Source of the DNA: Glycomyces amatae
GTDB lineage: Bacteria > Actinomycetota > Actinomycetes > Mycobacteriales > Micromonosporaceae
Assembly (NCBI RefSeq): GCF_020991375.1
Contig: NZ_JAJLQZ010000024.1
Location: 1-64,000 of the forward strand
Direction of reading: 5' to 3'
DNA length: 64,000 nucleotides
Shown here: positions 35,301 through 43,886 of the stretch, one piece after another
How the letters are laid out: each line of letters opens with the position of its first letter
Numbering within the stretch: the stretch's first letter is position 1
Translations under genes and position numbers: made by a program
The notes under the pieces: generated by a model
The model's database searches: none
Told to the model about the DNA's origin: nothing
Seen by the model: only the letters and a program-made list of their open reading frames with translations

Positions 35301-36095
35301 ATGAGTGACGGGCGACCATCCTCGCAACCGACGGCCCTCATCACCGGCGCCGCAGCGGGCATCGGCGCGGCCTTCGCCAGAGCGCTGGCGCAGGAGGGCT
35401 ACCGACTCGTCCTCGTGGACCGCGACGGCGAGGCGCTGCGAGCCGTCGCGGGCGCCCTGCCCGCCGAATGCGAGCTCATGACCGCCGACCTCACGGTGGA
35501 CGGGGAGGTCGCCCGTGTCGAGGAGCGGTGCGCCGAAGGCCTCGACCTGCTGGTGAACAACGCCGGCTTCGGGCATCCCACGGGCTTTCTCGACACCCCC
35601 GTCGAGGCCGAGACCGCGATGTCCCGGCTCCAGATCGAGGCCGTCCTCCGCTGCACGCTCGCCGCACTGCCGCCGATGATCGAACGCGGCAGCGGAGGCG
35701 TCATCAACACCGCCTCAGTGCTCGGATTCTTTCCGAGCTCGACGTATGCCGCGACCAAGGCCTGGGTCATCAGTTTCAGCCGGTCGGCCGCCGTCAAGAC
35801 GCGGCCGCGCAACGTCGCGGTGACGGCGCTGTGCCCCGGCTTCACCCGCACCGACTTCCACGGCAGCGCCGGGATGAACATGTCCGGAATCCCGCGCTTC
35901 CTGTGGCTGGAGCCCGATTTCCTGGTCGCGAGGGCCTTGCGGGACTCGCGCAGGGGCAAGGCGCTCAGCGTCCCCGGCTGGCGGTACAAGATCATCGTGG
36001 TCCTCGCGCGACTGCTCCCGATGCGCCTGATCGACCTGGTGCTCACCCGGACCGGCAGGCGCCCGGTGGTAGGCCGGGCGGGCGGCCCGTCGTGA
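35301..36095 (+). CDS. Short-chain dehydrogenase/reductase
   Basis: This 264-aa classical SDR has TGAAAGIGAAFA (about 15-26), D/R in VLVDRDG suggesting NAD-type binding, NNAGFGH, catalytic Ser in NTASVLG and YAATK (Tyr and Lys about residues 150-154). The C-terminus (VVLARLLPMRLIDLVL) is hydrophobic and may associate with membranes, as in YqjQ/DltE-like SDRs. TAGTAG lies about ten bases before the ATG, so the mRNA leader is very short. Substrate is unknown. It converges on the lipid kinase gene. Confidence 0.85.
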   Translation: MSDGRPSSQPTALITGAAAGIGAAFARALAQEGYRLVLVDRDGEALRAVAGALPAECELMTADLTVDGEVARVEERCAEGLDLLVNNAGFGHPTGFLDTPVEAETAMSRLQIEAVLRCTLAALPPMIERGSGGVINTASVLGFFPSSTYAATKAWVISFSRSAAVKTRPRNVAVTALCPGFTRTDFHGSAGMNMSGIPRFLWLEPDFLVARALRDSRRGKALSVPGWRYKIIVVLARLLPMRLIDLVLTRTGRRPVVGRAGGPS

Positions 36096-36122
36096 ACCGC
36101 GCCCGGCCGTCCTGAGCGCCGC

Positions 36123-37058
36123 TCAGCGCACCCGCACGGCGTTCGGCTGCACCTCGACGGTGAAGCCCCCGGTCTCGCCCAGGTCCTCGCCGTCGATCTC
36201 CAGCACGCGCGGCTCCGACAGCGACACCGACAGGCGGCGCACCTTGGCATGCGTCGTCGTGTCCGCGCTCCGCGCGGGCTCCCCGCCGCCCAGGAGCCTG
36301 CGGATGCCGTTGTCCCACACGAACGAGCGGAGCGTGTCGGTCCACTCGTCGAGCCCTTCGGCGCTCAGCAGGAGCAGGTCGAGCGCGCCGTCGGCCGGGT
36401 CGGCGTCGGGCAGGAGCATGATGCCGCCCTGGAGGGTCCCGCAGTTGCCGACCATGAGCGTGTGCCCCGAGACCCACTCGGCCGCCCCGCCGTCGACGGC
36501 GAGGTCGATCTCCACGACCTCGCTCGCGCTCAGGGCGCGGCCCAGCGACTCCACGTAGGCGAGCCAGCCGATCCTGCTCTTGAGGTCCTCGTCGGTCTCG
36601 ACGATCATGTGCGCGTCGATCCCGAACCCGGCGATGACGGCGAACGCCTGCCGCACCCGCTCACCGTCGACGTCCGCCTCGACCCAGCCGAGGTCGATCG
36701 CGCGCGGCTCGCCCCCGAACGCCCGCGCGAGCGCGCCGGCGGCGTCGTTCAACGGGACGCCGAGGTTGCGCGCGAGGAGGTTCCCGGTCCCGAGCGGGAC
36801 GATCGCGAGGTCGGCCGCCGCCTCGTCCCGCGCGAGCCGCTCGGCGACCGCGCGCACGGTCCCGTCGCCGCCCGCCGCGACGACCACGTCGGCGCCCGCG
36901 GCCAGGGCCTCCCCGGCGGCCCCGCCGCCGGGGTCCTCGACGCTCGTCTCGTACCACGAGACCGACGCTTCGGCGGCGTCCTCGGGCAGCACCTCCTCGA
37001 GGTCCTCCCGCGACGTCTTCGACGGGTTCCACACGATCGCGATCCGGCCCTCGGCCAT
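36123..37058 (-). CDS. Diacylglycerol kinase-family lipid kinase
   Basis: The 311-aa protein has the DAGK catalytic domain: WNPSK at the start, the nucleotide loop AAGGDGTVRAVAE (about 70-82), PLGTGNLLARNLGVP, and the C-terminal beta domain ending EIDGEDLG. It would phosphorylate a lipid hydroxyl, such as diacylglycerol or a related lipid. The start at 37058 is preferred to the adjacent ATG at 37061 because AAGGAG is then six bases away. It is monocistronic and convergent with the SDR. Confidence 0.87.
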   Translation of the reverse strand: MAEGRIAIVWNPSKTSREDLEEVLPEDAAEASVSWYETSVEDPGGGAAGEALAAGADVVVAAGGDGTVRAVAERLARDEAAADLAIVPLGTGNLLARNLGVPLNDAAGALARAFGGEPRAIDLGWVEADVDGERVRQAFAVIAGFGIDAHMIVETDEDLKSRIGWLAYVESLGRALSASEVVEIDLAVDGGAAEWVSGHTLMVGNCGTLQGGIMLLPDADPADGALDLLLLSAEGLDEWTDTLRSFVWDNGIRRLLGGGEPARSADTTTHAKVRRLSVSLSEPRVLEIDGEDLGETGGFTVEVQPNAVRVR

Positions 37059-37180
37059 CATGTTCTCCTTGCCGCGCACGGGGCCGCACGGCCTCGCGGC
37101 CGCGGTGCGGCCCCCCGTGCGATCCCTCGCCCGATGCTGACCGTGAGCGTACCGCCCCCGCCCGCCCCCGGGCACGGAGA

Positions 37181-37209
37181 CGCCCCCGGCGGCGGGGCCG
37201 CCGGGGGCG
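37181..37209 (-). terminator. Terminator of the pectate lyase gene
   Basis: A perfect 13-bp inverted repeat (37181-37193 and 37197-37209) with a 3-base loop lies about 45 bases past the pectate lyase stop on the minus strand. Confidence 0.65.
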
Positions 37210-37253
37210 CTGTGAGGGGTCGGCGGCGCCTCACGGACCGCCGACCGGGTCGG

Positions 37254-39974
37254 TCACAGGTCGACCACGTCGCCGCCCAGCGTCACCGTCAGCGCGCCGC
37301 CGGAGCCGAAGCTCCAGCCGAGGCTGCCGGAGTACTGGGAGCACCGGGACCCGTTGGAGCCGGTGTCCCACTGGTTCGAGCTGTCGGAGTTGCCCACGAT
37401 GCGGTCGTTCGAGCCGCTGTCGCAGGAGGTGTTGCCGCGGAAGACGTGGCTGCCCTCGTCGAAGTTGAAGTTCCGCTCCCCGTTGCCGATGGCGAGGTTG
37501 TTCGAGATCGTCATCGAGCCCGGGTTCGAGTTGTAGGTGAACCCGTGCTTGCCGTTGTCGATCGCGATGGACCGCACGACCGTGTGGTCGACGGCGATGT
37601 CCTCGCCGCCGAGCTTGAAGCCGTTGCGGTCGCCGTTGCCGGCCTGGCCGCCGTTGGAGAGCGTGCCGTTGTCGTAGGAGAGCGAGTCCTCGATGGTCAC
37701 TTCGCCGATGGGGCCGGTGTCGTCCTTCGTGTAGAGGTCCCATCCGTCGTCGATGTTGTTGTGGGCCACGCAGTACCGGAAGACGTTCCCGTCGCCGGAG
37801 GTGAGCTTCGCGGCGAAGCCGTCGGCGTCCTCGCCGTCGGAGTCGACGTTGTCGTGCGACTCCGAGCTGAGGATGAGGTTGTTCGACGGCCACTCGCTGC
37901 TGGGCGCCCCGGCGGTGTACCGGGCGATCTGGAGGCCCGTGTCGGCGTTGTGGCGGGTGACGACCCGTTCGATGATGTTGCTGTTGCCGCCGAGCAGGAT
38001 GCCGTTGTCGCCGGCGTGCTCGACGATGATGCCCCTGATGTGCCACCAGTCGCCGCCGATGGCGAGGCCGCGGTTGGCCGAGTCCTCGGACTGCGCCGAG
38101 AAGTTCAGCACGGGGGTCTCGCCCGAGTAGGCGAAGAGCTCGGTGCGGTTCCCGGAGGAGCCGTCGTTGCCCGGCTCGATGTGCACGGTCGAGGAGAGGT
38201 TGTAGGTCCCGCCCCGCACGTAGATCCTGCCGCCCGGGTCGATCCGGTCGATGGCCGAGACCAGCGAGGTCGGGTCGGACTGGGTGCCCGAGGCGTTCGA
38301 GCTGCCGTTCGGGGCGACGTAGAGCTCGTCGCCGCCCGCCGGCGGGTCGGTCGGGTCGTCGTCGTCCGGCGGTGTGGTCGGGTCGTCGGGGTCGGTCGGG
38401 TCGCCGTCGCCGGGGGCCGAGCTCGCGTAGGTCTCGAACTCGGCGATCCTGGGCGTGCCGCTGGCGCTGGTGATCACGAAGTTGATCTTCTTCAGCGAGG
38501 TCGCGGAGAAGGTGATGGTCCCCGCGCCGCTGCCGGAGGCCAGCACGTCGCCGTTGGCGTGGTTCACCACCTGCCAGGAGCCGATGTTGCCCTCGGCGCC
38601 CGACGCCTCGCGGATGACGATGGCGGACACCGTCTTGGCGCTGTCCCACTTGACCGAGACGCGCCCGGTCGAGCCGCTCGGCGACCAGTAGGTGCCCATG
38701 TCCCCGTCGATGACGTTGCCGTAGCTGGTGCCGCTCGCCTTGCCGGAGCCGTCGGCGCCCGCGTCGGAGCTGAGGCTCAGGTTCTCGCCGCCGGGCTCCT
38801 CACCGGGGTCGGTGGTCGGGTCGTCGGGGTCGGTGGTGGGGTCGTCCGGGTCCTCCGACGGCGTCTCTGCTGAGCAGTTCCCGTCCGAGACCTTCAGGCC
38901 CTTGTTGGCGCCCGCGGTCTCCGCCACGATGGACGGCACGCAGCTGGCCTGGTCGAGCGGGTACGAGTACGGGATGCTGACCGTGGTGGTCGAGGTCGGG
39001 TTCGGGCCGGCGGGGTGGCTGTCGCTGCCTTCGGCCGACCAGGTCACGTTGTCGAAGACGTTCCCGCTGACCTGCCAGTAGCCCATCGAGTCGGTGTAGT
39101 AGGTGCCCAGGACGTCCTTGGAGTCCTCGAAGTAGTTGTTGTCCACCTTGACCTTGGCGCCGACCCGGGAGTTGATGCCGGAGTCCCAGATGCCCGTGAA
39201 GTGGTTGTTGTAGGTGTGGGCCGTGCCGGCGCGCAGGAGCGGCACGCGGGACTTGAGGTTGTCGTACAGGTTGTGGTGGAACGTGACGAAGCTGTTGTCG
39301 GTGTCGCTGTCGCCGGAGCCGATGAGGCCGCCGCGGTCGGAGCCCCGCAGGATGCTGTACGACAGGGTGACGTACTTCGTGTCGTTCTTCATGTCGAAGA
39401 GGCCGTCGTAGCCCTCGGACTCGCCGCCCGAGGCCTCCAGGGTGACGTGGTCGACCCAGACGTTGCGGACCCCGCTCTCCATGCCGATCGCGTCGCCGCC
39501 GTTCGAAGTGGGCGAGCCCGACTTCTTGACGTTCTTGACCGTGACGTTCTGGATGATGATGTTGCTGGAGTCGCGGATGTGGATGCCGATCTGGTCGAAG
39601 GTGGCCCCGCCGCCCACGCCGATGATCGAGATGTTGCTGACGCCCTTGAGCTCGATGACGTCGTCGGCGGTGTCGCAGCTGTCGCCGTCGACGTCGCTGG
39701 TGTTGCCGTGGTTGATGGTGCCCGACACCTGGATGATGACCGGTGTGTCCGTGGAGGCCCGGTTGCACAGGGCCTCGTGGATGTCGGTGCCGGAGCTGGC
39801 CTGGACGACCTGTCCGCCGGCGCCGCCGTCGGTCCCGCCGTTCTGGGTCGCGTAACCGGTGGCCCCGGTGGTCTGCGCCGCGGCCGTCGTCATCGACAGC
39901 GCGACGCCCGCGACCACGACGGCCGCGGTCGCGACCGCCGTTCCGACTCTGAGTAGGAGTTTTCGTCTCATCAT
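37254..39974 (-). CDS. Secreted bifunctional pectate lyase (PL1 - discoidin - PL9)
   Basis: The 906-aa protein has a signal peptide (about 1-33). A PL1 beta-helix (35-370) carries VWVDH (D175) and the RVPLLR substrate-binding motif. A DPDDPTTDP linker leads to an F5/8-type discoidin module (about 405-510), a second Asp/Pro linker, and a PL9 beta-helix (about 550-906). The PL9 part opens with PGGRIYVRGGTY and keeps the catalytic base Lys in DGFAAKL (K723). Both active sites look complete, so it may cut polygalacturonate by beta-elimination at two modules. AGAGAGGT precedes the ATG. An upstream LacI-type operator matches the one at the ABC binding-protein gene. Confidence 0.9.
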   Translation of the reverse strand: MMRRKLLLRVGTAVATAAVVVAGVALSMTTAAAQTTGATGYATQNGGTDGGAGGQVVQASSGTDIHEALCNRASTDTPVIIQVSGTINHGNTSDVDGDSCDTADDVIELKGVSNISIIGVGGGATFDQIGIHIRDSSNIIIQNVTVKNVKKSGSPTSNGGDAIGMESGVRNVWVDHVTLEASGGESEGYDGLFDMKNDTKYVTLSYSILRGSDRGGLIGSGDSDTDNSFVTFHHNLYDNLKSRVPLLRAGTAHTYNNHFTGIWDSGINSRVGAKVKVDNNYFEDSKDVLGTYYTDSMGYWQVSGNVFDNVTWSAEGSDSHPAGPNPTSTTTVSIPYSYPLDQASCVPSIVAETAGANKGLKVSDGNCSAETPSEDPDDPTTDPDDPTTDPGEEPGGENLSLSSDAGADGSGKASGTSYGNVIDGDMGTYWSPSGSTGRVSVKWDSAKTVSAIVIREASGAEGNIGSWQVVNHANGDVLASGSGAGTITFSATSLKKINFVITSASGTPRIAEFETYASSAPGDGDPTDPDDPTTPPDDDDPTDPPAGGDELYVAPNGSSNASGTQSDPTSLVSAIDRIDPGGRIYVRGGTYNLSSTVHIEPGNDGSSGNRTELFAYSGETPVLNFSAQSEDSANRGLAIGGDWWHIRGIIVEHAGDNGILLGGNSNIIERVVTRHNADTGLQIARYTAGAPSSEWPSNNLILSSESHDNVDSDGEDADGFAAKLTSGDGNVFRYCVAHNNIDDGWDLYTKDDTGPIGEVTIEDSLSYDNGTLSNGGQAGNGDRNGFKLGGEDIAVDHTVVRSIAIDNGKHGFTYNSNPGSMTISNNLAIGNGERNFNFDEGSHVFRGNTSCDSGSNDRIVGNSDSSNQWDTGSNGSRCSQYSGSLGWSFGSGGALTVTLGGDVVDL

Positions 39975-40014
39975 TGAGTACCTCTCTTGAGGGAGACATT
40001 GAGGTATTTGAATG

Positions 40015-40066
40015 AATTTAAGGCAAGGGCTTTCAAGGAGTCAAGGGAAATCTGCAACCGATTGCC
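40015..40066 (-). promoter_or_regulatory. Pectate lyase promoter with LacI-type operator
   Basis: On the minus strand, TTGACT (reverse of 40039-40044), an 18-base spacer and TAAATT (reverse of 40015-40020) form the promoter. TGCAACCGATTGCC at 40053-40066 is the operator: GCAA and TTGC arms around a CG-containing centre. It shares TGCAACCGNTTGC with the site at 30220-30233. Confidence 0.65.
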
Positions 40067-40211
40067 TAGAAGTTCGAATTTTTCCGCCGCCGGTCACGGC
40101 GAACCCCGTGGCGCAGTGGTCCCGGGAGGTGCCCCGCCAGGCGGCCAGCGGTTGCTGAAGCGCTCGAAACGCCAGCTGAACGGCCCTGAGGGGCAGACCG
40201 TGCGGGGGCCG

Positions 40212-41150
40212 TCAGGTCCGGAACGCCCTCCGGTAGGCGCCCGGCGTCACGCCCACGGTCTGCGCGAACTGGGCGCGGAAGTTGGAGACGCTGGGGAACC
40301 CCGTCCTGGCGGCGATCCGCTCGACGGTGTGGTCGGTGGTCTCCAGCAGCTCCTGGGCGTGGCGGATGCGCACGCCCCCGAGCCACTGGATCGGGCTCTG
40401 CCCCGTCTCGGCGGCGAAGCGCCGCGTGAGCGTCCGGGGGCTGAGCCCCGCCGCCGCGGCGATGTCGGCCAGCGAGAGGCCGCGGTGCGCGTGCTCCTCG
40501 ATCCACGCCAGGACCCGCTCGAGCGTCGCGGTCTGACAGGTCGGCCGGTTGCGGAGGATGTACTGCGCCTGGCCCCCCGTGCGCTGGAGCGGCGTCACCG
40601 CCAGGCGCGCGGCGTCGGCCGCCACGGCCACCCCGTAGTCGGACCGCACGATGTGGAGGCACAGGTCCAGGCCGGACGCCGCGCCCGCCGAGGTGAGGAC
40701 GTCGCCGTTGTCGGTGTAGAGCACGTCAGGGTCGACGCGGGCGCCGGGGTGGCGGCGGGCGAGCTCGTCCGAGGCGAGCCAGTGCGTCGTCGCCTCCCTG
40801 CCCTCCAGCAGGCCCGCCTCCCCGAGCGTGAACGCGCCCACGCAGATCGAGGCGACGCGCGAGCCGCGCTCCACCGCCTCGCGGAGCGCGTCGAGCACGG
40901 CGGGCGCGGTCGGCCGGGTCGGCTCGTTGCGCCCGGGCACGACGACCAGGTCGGCGCGCTCGCACGCCTCCAGCCCCGCGTCGGTGGCGATGCGGAGCGG
41001 ACCGGCCGACACGACGGGCGCCTCCCCGGCGACGACGACCCGGTAGCCGGGCCGCCCGTCGGGCAGGCGGACGCGCCCGAAGACCTCGACCGGCGTGGCC
41101 AGATCGAACGCTATCGAGTCCTCGAGCGAGAGCACGGCGACGGTGTGCAC
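40212..41150 (-). CDS. GlxA-type regulator (DJ-1/PfpI plus AraC HTH)
   Basis: This 312-aa regulator combines an N-terminal DJ-1/PfpI-like amidotransferase fold (about 1-190, cysteine in ASICVGAF) with a C-terminal AraC helix-turn-helix pair (LSLADIAAAAGLSPRTLTRR and VERIAARTGFPSVSNFRAQF). Such proteins often sense small nitrogenous ligands. It is divergent from a stand-alone DJ-1/PfpI gene, 152 bases away, which is its likely target. Confidence 0.85.
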   Translation of the reverse strand: MHTVAVLSLEDSIAFDLATPVEVFGRVRLPDGRPGYRVVVAGEAPVVSAGPLRIATDAGLEACERADLVVVPGRNEPTRPTAPAVLDALREAVERGSRVASICVGAFTLGEAGLLEGREATTHWLASDELARRHPGARVDPDVLYTDNGDVLTSAGAASGLDLCLHIVRSDYGVAVAADAARLAVTPLQRTGGQAQYILRNRPTCQTATLERVLAWIEEHAHRGLSLADIAAAAGLSPRTLTRRFAAETGQSPIQWLGGVRIRHAQELLETTDHTVERIAARTGFPSVSNFRAQFAQTVGVTPGAYRRAFRT

Positions 41151-41302
41151 GACCCGATGCTAGCCGGTCGACCGGCGCTCCGAGACGGCCGGACCGGTCG
41201 TCGCGGCGATGGCCGGATCCAGGAGGAAGTTGGCGAGACGGACACTGACGATCCCGGGGGCGCCGGGCGAACATGGTGGCACCTCCTGAAGGAAGGAACA
41301 CC

Positions 41303-41956
41303 ATGGACGACATCCGCGCCCAATTCGTGCTCTTCGACGGCTTCGACCCGCTCGACGTGGTCGCCCCGCTCGAAGTCCTCACCGCCGCGAACGAGCGCCT
41401 CGGTCGGCTCGACGTCGCGCTCGTGACCGCGGAGGGCCCGCGCCAGGTCGCCTCCGGCACCCCGGGCGTCTCCCTGACCGCCACCGCGGCGCTGGACCCG
41501 ACCGCGGCCTACGTCGTCGTGCCCGGCGCCTCCGGGCCCGCGGCCCCCGAACCCGGCGCGGACACGATCCCGGACCTCCTGGCGCGCTTCGCCTCCGGCG
41601 CCGCCGCGCCGCTCCTGCGCCGCGTCGTCGACGACCCGGCGGTGACGGTCGCGACCGTCTGCGGCGGCTCGCTGGCGCTGGCCATGGCCGGGCTCCTCGC
41701 GGGGCGCCGCGCCACCACGAACGCGATGGGCCTCGCCATGCTCGAGGCCGCCGGGGCGCGCGTCGTGCGCGCCCGCGTCGTGGACGACGGCGACCTCGTC
41801 ACCGCTGGAGGCGTCACCTCGGGCCTCGACCTCGCCCTCCACCTCCTGGACCGCGACTTCGGGCCGCAGGCCGCCCTCGCGGTCGAGGAGCTCTTCGAGT
41901 ACGAGCGCCGCGGCACCGCCTGGCGGCGCCCCGACGGGAAGCGGGCCGGCCGGTGA
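41303..41956 (+). CDS. DJ-1/PfpI family protein (isonitrile hydratase-like)
   Basis: The 217-aa product has the DJ-1 fold with the nucleophilic-elbow cysteine in VATVCGGSLALA and VTAGGVTSGLDLALHL near the end, as in isonitrile hydratase-like and ThiJ/PfpI proteins. GGAAGGAA sits just before ATG 41303; an ATG at 41273 has no such support. It overlaps the next gene by four bases (GTGA). The divergent GlxA-type regulator likely controls it. The reaction is not certain. Confidence 0.8.
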   Translation: MDDIRAQFVLFDGFDPLDVVAPLEVLTAANERLGRLDVALVTAEGPRQVASGTPGVSLTATAALDPTAAYVVVPGASGPAAPEPGADTIPDLLARFASGAAAPLLRRVVDDPAVTVATVCGGSLALAMAGLLAGRRATTNAMGLAMLEAAGARVVRARVVDDGDLVTAGGVTSGLDLALHLLDRDFGPQAALAVEELFEYERRGTAWRRPDGKRAGR

Positions 41957-42423
41957 CCGCGTTCCTGCTCTCCGTCCACGTCCTCGCCGCGATCCTGACC
42001 GTCGGCCCGGTCGCCGTCGCCGCCAGCATGTTCCCTCCGGCGTGGCGGGCCGCCGCGCAGGACCCGGCGAACGCGCGCAAGGCCGCCGCGGCCGCCGTGC
42101 TGCACCGCGTCACGCGCGTCTACGCGACGATCGGCGCGGTCGTCCCCGTCTTCGGCCTCGCCACGGGCGCGAGCCTCGGCGTCCTCGGCGACGCGTGGCT
42201 CATCGCCTCGATGGTCCTCACCGCCGGGGCGGCGGCGGTCCTCATCGCCCTGGTCCTCCCCGCCCAGCGCCGCGCCCTCGCGGACCTCGGCGCCGCCGCC
42301 GAGGAGGACGGCGCCGCGCCGCCGTCCGGCCGGCTCGCGATGCACGCGGGCGTCTTCAACCTGCTCTGGGCGATCGTGGTCGTCCTGATGATCTACCGGC
42401 CCGGCTCGACGACGGGAGTCTGA
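41953..42423 (+). CDS. Small integral membrane protein (DUF2269-like)
   Basis: This 156-aa protein has four membrane helices (about 3-25, 50-75, 80-102 and 130-148) with a conserved-looking LHVLAAILTVGP start typical of DUF2269-type proteins. The GTG start overlaps the DJ-1 stop, so it is coupled to it. Function is unknown. Confidence 0.65.
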   Translation: MTAFLLSVHVLAAILTVGPVAVAASMFPPAWRAAAQDPANARKAAAAAVLHRVTRVYATIGAVVPVFGLATGASLGVLGDAWLIASMVLTAGAAAVLIALVLPAQRRALADLGAAAEEDGAAPPSGRLAMHAGVFNLLWAIVVVLMIYRPGSTTGV

Positions 42424-42425
42424 CC

Positions 42426-42683
42426 GTGGACCCGCGCCGCATCCTCCACATCGCAGGAACCGCCGAACTGGCGACGCTCGCCCTGATGCTGCTGAACCTG
42501 GGCACCGTCCACCACCCCGTGGTCACCGACGTCGTCGGCCCGCTCCACGGCCTCGTCTACACCGGCACCGTCGTCGCCGCCGCGCTGCTGGCGGCCGGCC
42601 GCCACCGGGTCTGGCTCCTGGCGCTGATACCCGGGGCCGGCGGGCTGCTGGCCGCCCGCGGCATTCCGCCGCGGACGCCCTGA
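42426..42683 (+). CDS. Small membrane protein (DUF3817-like)
   Basis: The 85-aa product has three membrane segments (about 6-24, 36-57 and 60-77) and a HGLVYTGTV motif recalling DUF3817. The GTG at 42426 has GGGAG upstream and lies three bases after the preceding stop. Its own stop codon is part of a bidirectional terminator stem. Function is unknown. Confidence 0.6.
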   Translation: MDPRRILHIAGTAELATLALMLLNLGTVHHPVVTDVVGPLHGLVYTGTVVAAALLAAGRHRVWLLALIPGAGGLLAARGIPPRTP

Positions 42684-42714
42684 ACGGGCCCGGCCGCAGG
42701 CCGGGGCCCGTTCA
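42681..42714. terminator. Bidirectional terminator containing both stop codons
   Basis: TGAACGGGCCCGGCC (42681-42695) pairs with GGCCGGGGCCCGTTCA (42699-42714) with a single bulge and a 3-base loop. The first three bases are the stop of the plus-strand gene and the last three are the stop of the minus-strand gene. Confidence 0.8.
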
Positions 42715-42972
42715 GATGGTGTTCATGTACTGCTCGAAGGTGCCGTTGGCGGCCTGGATGAGGCCGAGGACCTCTTCGAGGCGCTCGCGCGCCTGCTGCC
42801 ATTGGCCGATCGCCTCGGGCGGGAGCGAGCTCGAGGTCTCCTGGGTGGCCTCCATGCCGGAGGCCACCGCGGTCTCCAGCTGGGTCATCGACGAGCCGAT
42901 CGCCCCCGATGCCTCGTTCGCCTGTTCGATCGCTGCCTGGATCTGCGCCTTGATCTCTGCGGTACTGGCCAT
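42712..42972 (-). CDS. Small all-helical protein of ESAT-6 size
   Basis: This 86-aa protein is Ala/Gln/Glu-rich and predicted to form two amphipathic helices (about 4-45 and 52-83), with no signal or membrane segment. Size and hairpin layout resemble WXG100/ESAT-6 relatives, but there is no WxG between the helices and no secretion genes nearby. GAAGGA lies about ten bases before the ATG at 42972; an in-frame upstream start at 43023 lacks such support. Identity remains open. Confidence 0.55.
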   Translation of the reverse strand: MASTAEIKAQIQAAIEQANEASGAIGSSMTQLETAVASGMEATQETSSSLPPEAIGQWQQARERLEEVLGLIQAANGTFEQYMNTI

Positions 42973-43091
42973 GAGCAGTGGTCCTTCACTGTTTCGAGGG
43001 TCGTTGCGCCACATGGTGGACACTCACAACGGTAGCCGCGGGGCGGCCCGTCGCGCAGCTCCGGTGCGCGCGTGTCCGGCGCGGAGCGGCT

Positions 43092-43880
43092 TCAGACGGC
43101 CGCGAGCACCAGGTCCGCGACCGGCCCGTGCGCCGGGTGCGGCCGCCAGGCTCCGCCGCCCTCTCGGACCGCCTCCCGGTCGGTGGCCATGCGGAACAGC
43201 AGGGCCCGCAGGAGCAGCTGCGGCCACTGCTCCCGCCGGGACCCGCGCTCCACCAGGGCCGCGTCGGCGCCGTGCCAGCAGAGCGCGTCGACCACCGTGA
43301 CCGCCGCGGCCCACGCCGCCGGGCGCCAGTACGGCGCCCAGTCGATGACCGCGGGCGGCAGGCCGGGCTCGTAGAGGAGGTTGCCGAGCAGGTCGCCGTG
43401 GACGAGCTGCGAATCGGCCGCGACGGGCGTCCGGGCCCGCATGAGGCGGTCGAGGAGCGGTTCGTCCGCGCTCGCCGCCAGGTCCCAGGCGGCGCGGTCG
43501 GCCCGGGTCCACCGGTTGTCGCGCTCGTCCAGGAAGGACGGTTTCGGCACGGCGGCGAGCGCTTCGCAGAACGCGTCGCCCACTTCGAGGGCCTCGTCCC
43601 ACCGCGTCGGGTCGGTCCGGCCCGCGGCGTGGCGCGAGGCCTCCCAGCCGCCGTGCACCCAGTCGCCCGAGGCGGCGCGGACGGGGCGGGCGATCCGCAG
43701 CCGGTCCGTCTCGGGCAGCGCGTCGAGCACCGAGGCGCGCCACCGCGACTCGACCGCGAGGTCCACCGGTTTGAGCACGGTCGCGCCCGCGAGCCAGGTC
43801 CGGCCCTGGCCGCCGTCGAGCGGCCGGGGCCCGCCGCTCGCGCCGAACGCGGCGAGGACGTCTTCGGTCGGCGTCTGCAC
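43092..43880 (-). CDS. Kinase-like protein (TIGR02569/APH family)
   Basis: The 262-aa protein contains GGQGRTWLAG near the start, VLKPVD as the ATP-contact lysine region, QLVHGDLLGNLLYE (catalytic loop) and VIDWAPYW (metal Asp), as in the actinobacterial TIGR02569 kinase-like family. GTG 43880 is chosen because TTGACG-18-TACGGT lies directly upstream (-10 six bases before the GTG), which fits a leaderless mRNA. An ATG at 43979, overlapping the upstream stop as ATGA, would add 33 residues. Substrate unknown. Confidence 0.72.
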   Translation of the reverse strand: MQTPTEDVLAAFGASGGPRPLDGGQGRTWLAGATVLKPVDLAVESRWRASVLDALPETDRLRIARPVRAASGDWVHGGWEASRHAAGRTDPTRWDEALEVGDAFCEALAAVPKPSFLDERDNRWTRADRAAWDLAASADEPLLDRLMRARTPVAADSQLVHGDLLGNLLYEPGLPPAVIDWAPYWRPAAWAAAVTVVDALCWHGADAALVERGSRREQWPQLLLRALLFRMATDREAVREGGGAWRPHPAHGPVADLVLAAV

Positions 43881-43886
43881 CGGCCG

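Noticed and set aside
34949-35308. 119-codon plus-strand frame in the C-rich stretch
   Set aside because: It is Pro/Arg/His low-complexity, explained by the C-rich base composition, with no start signal.
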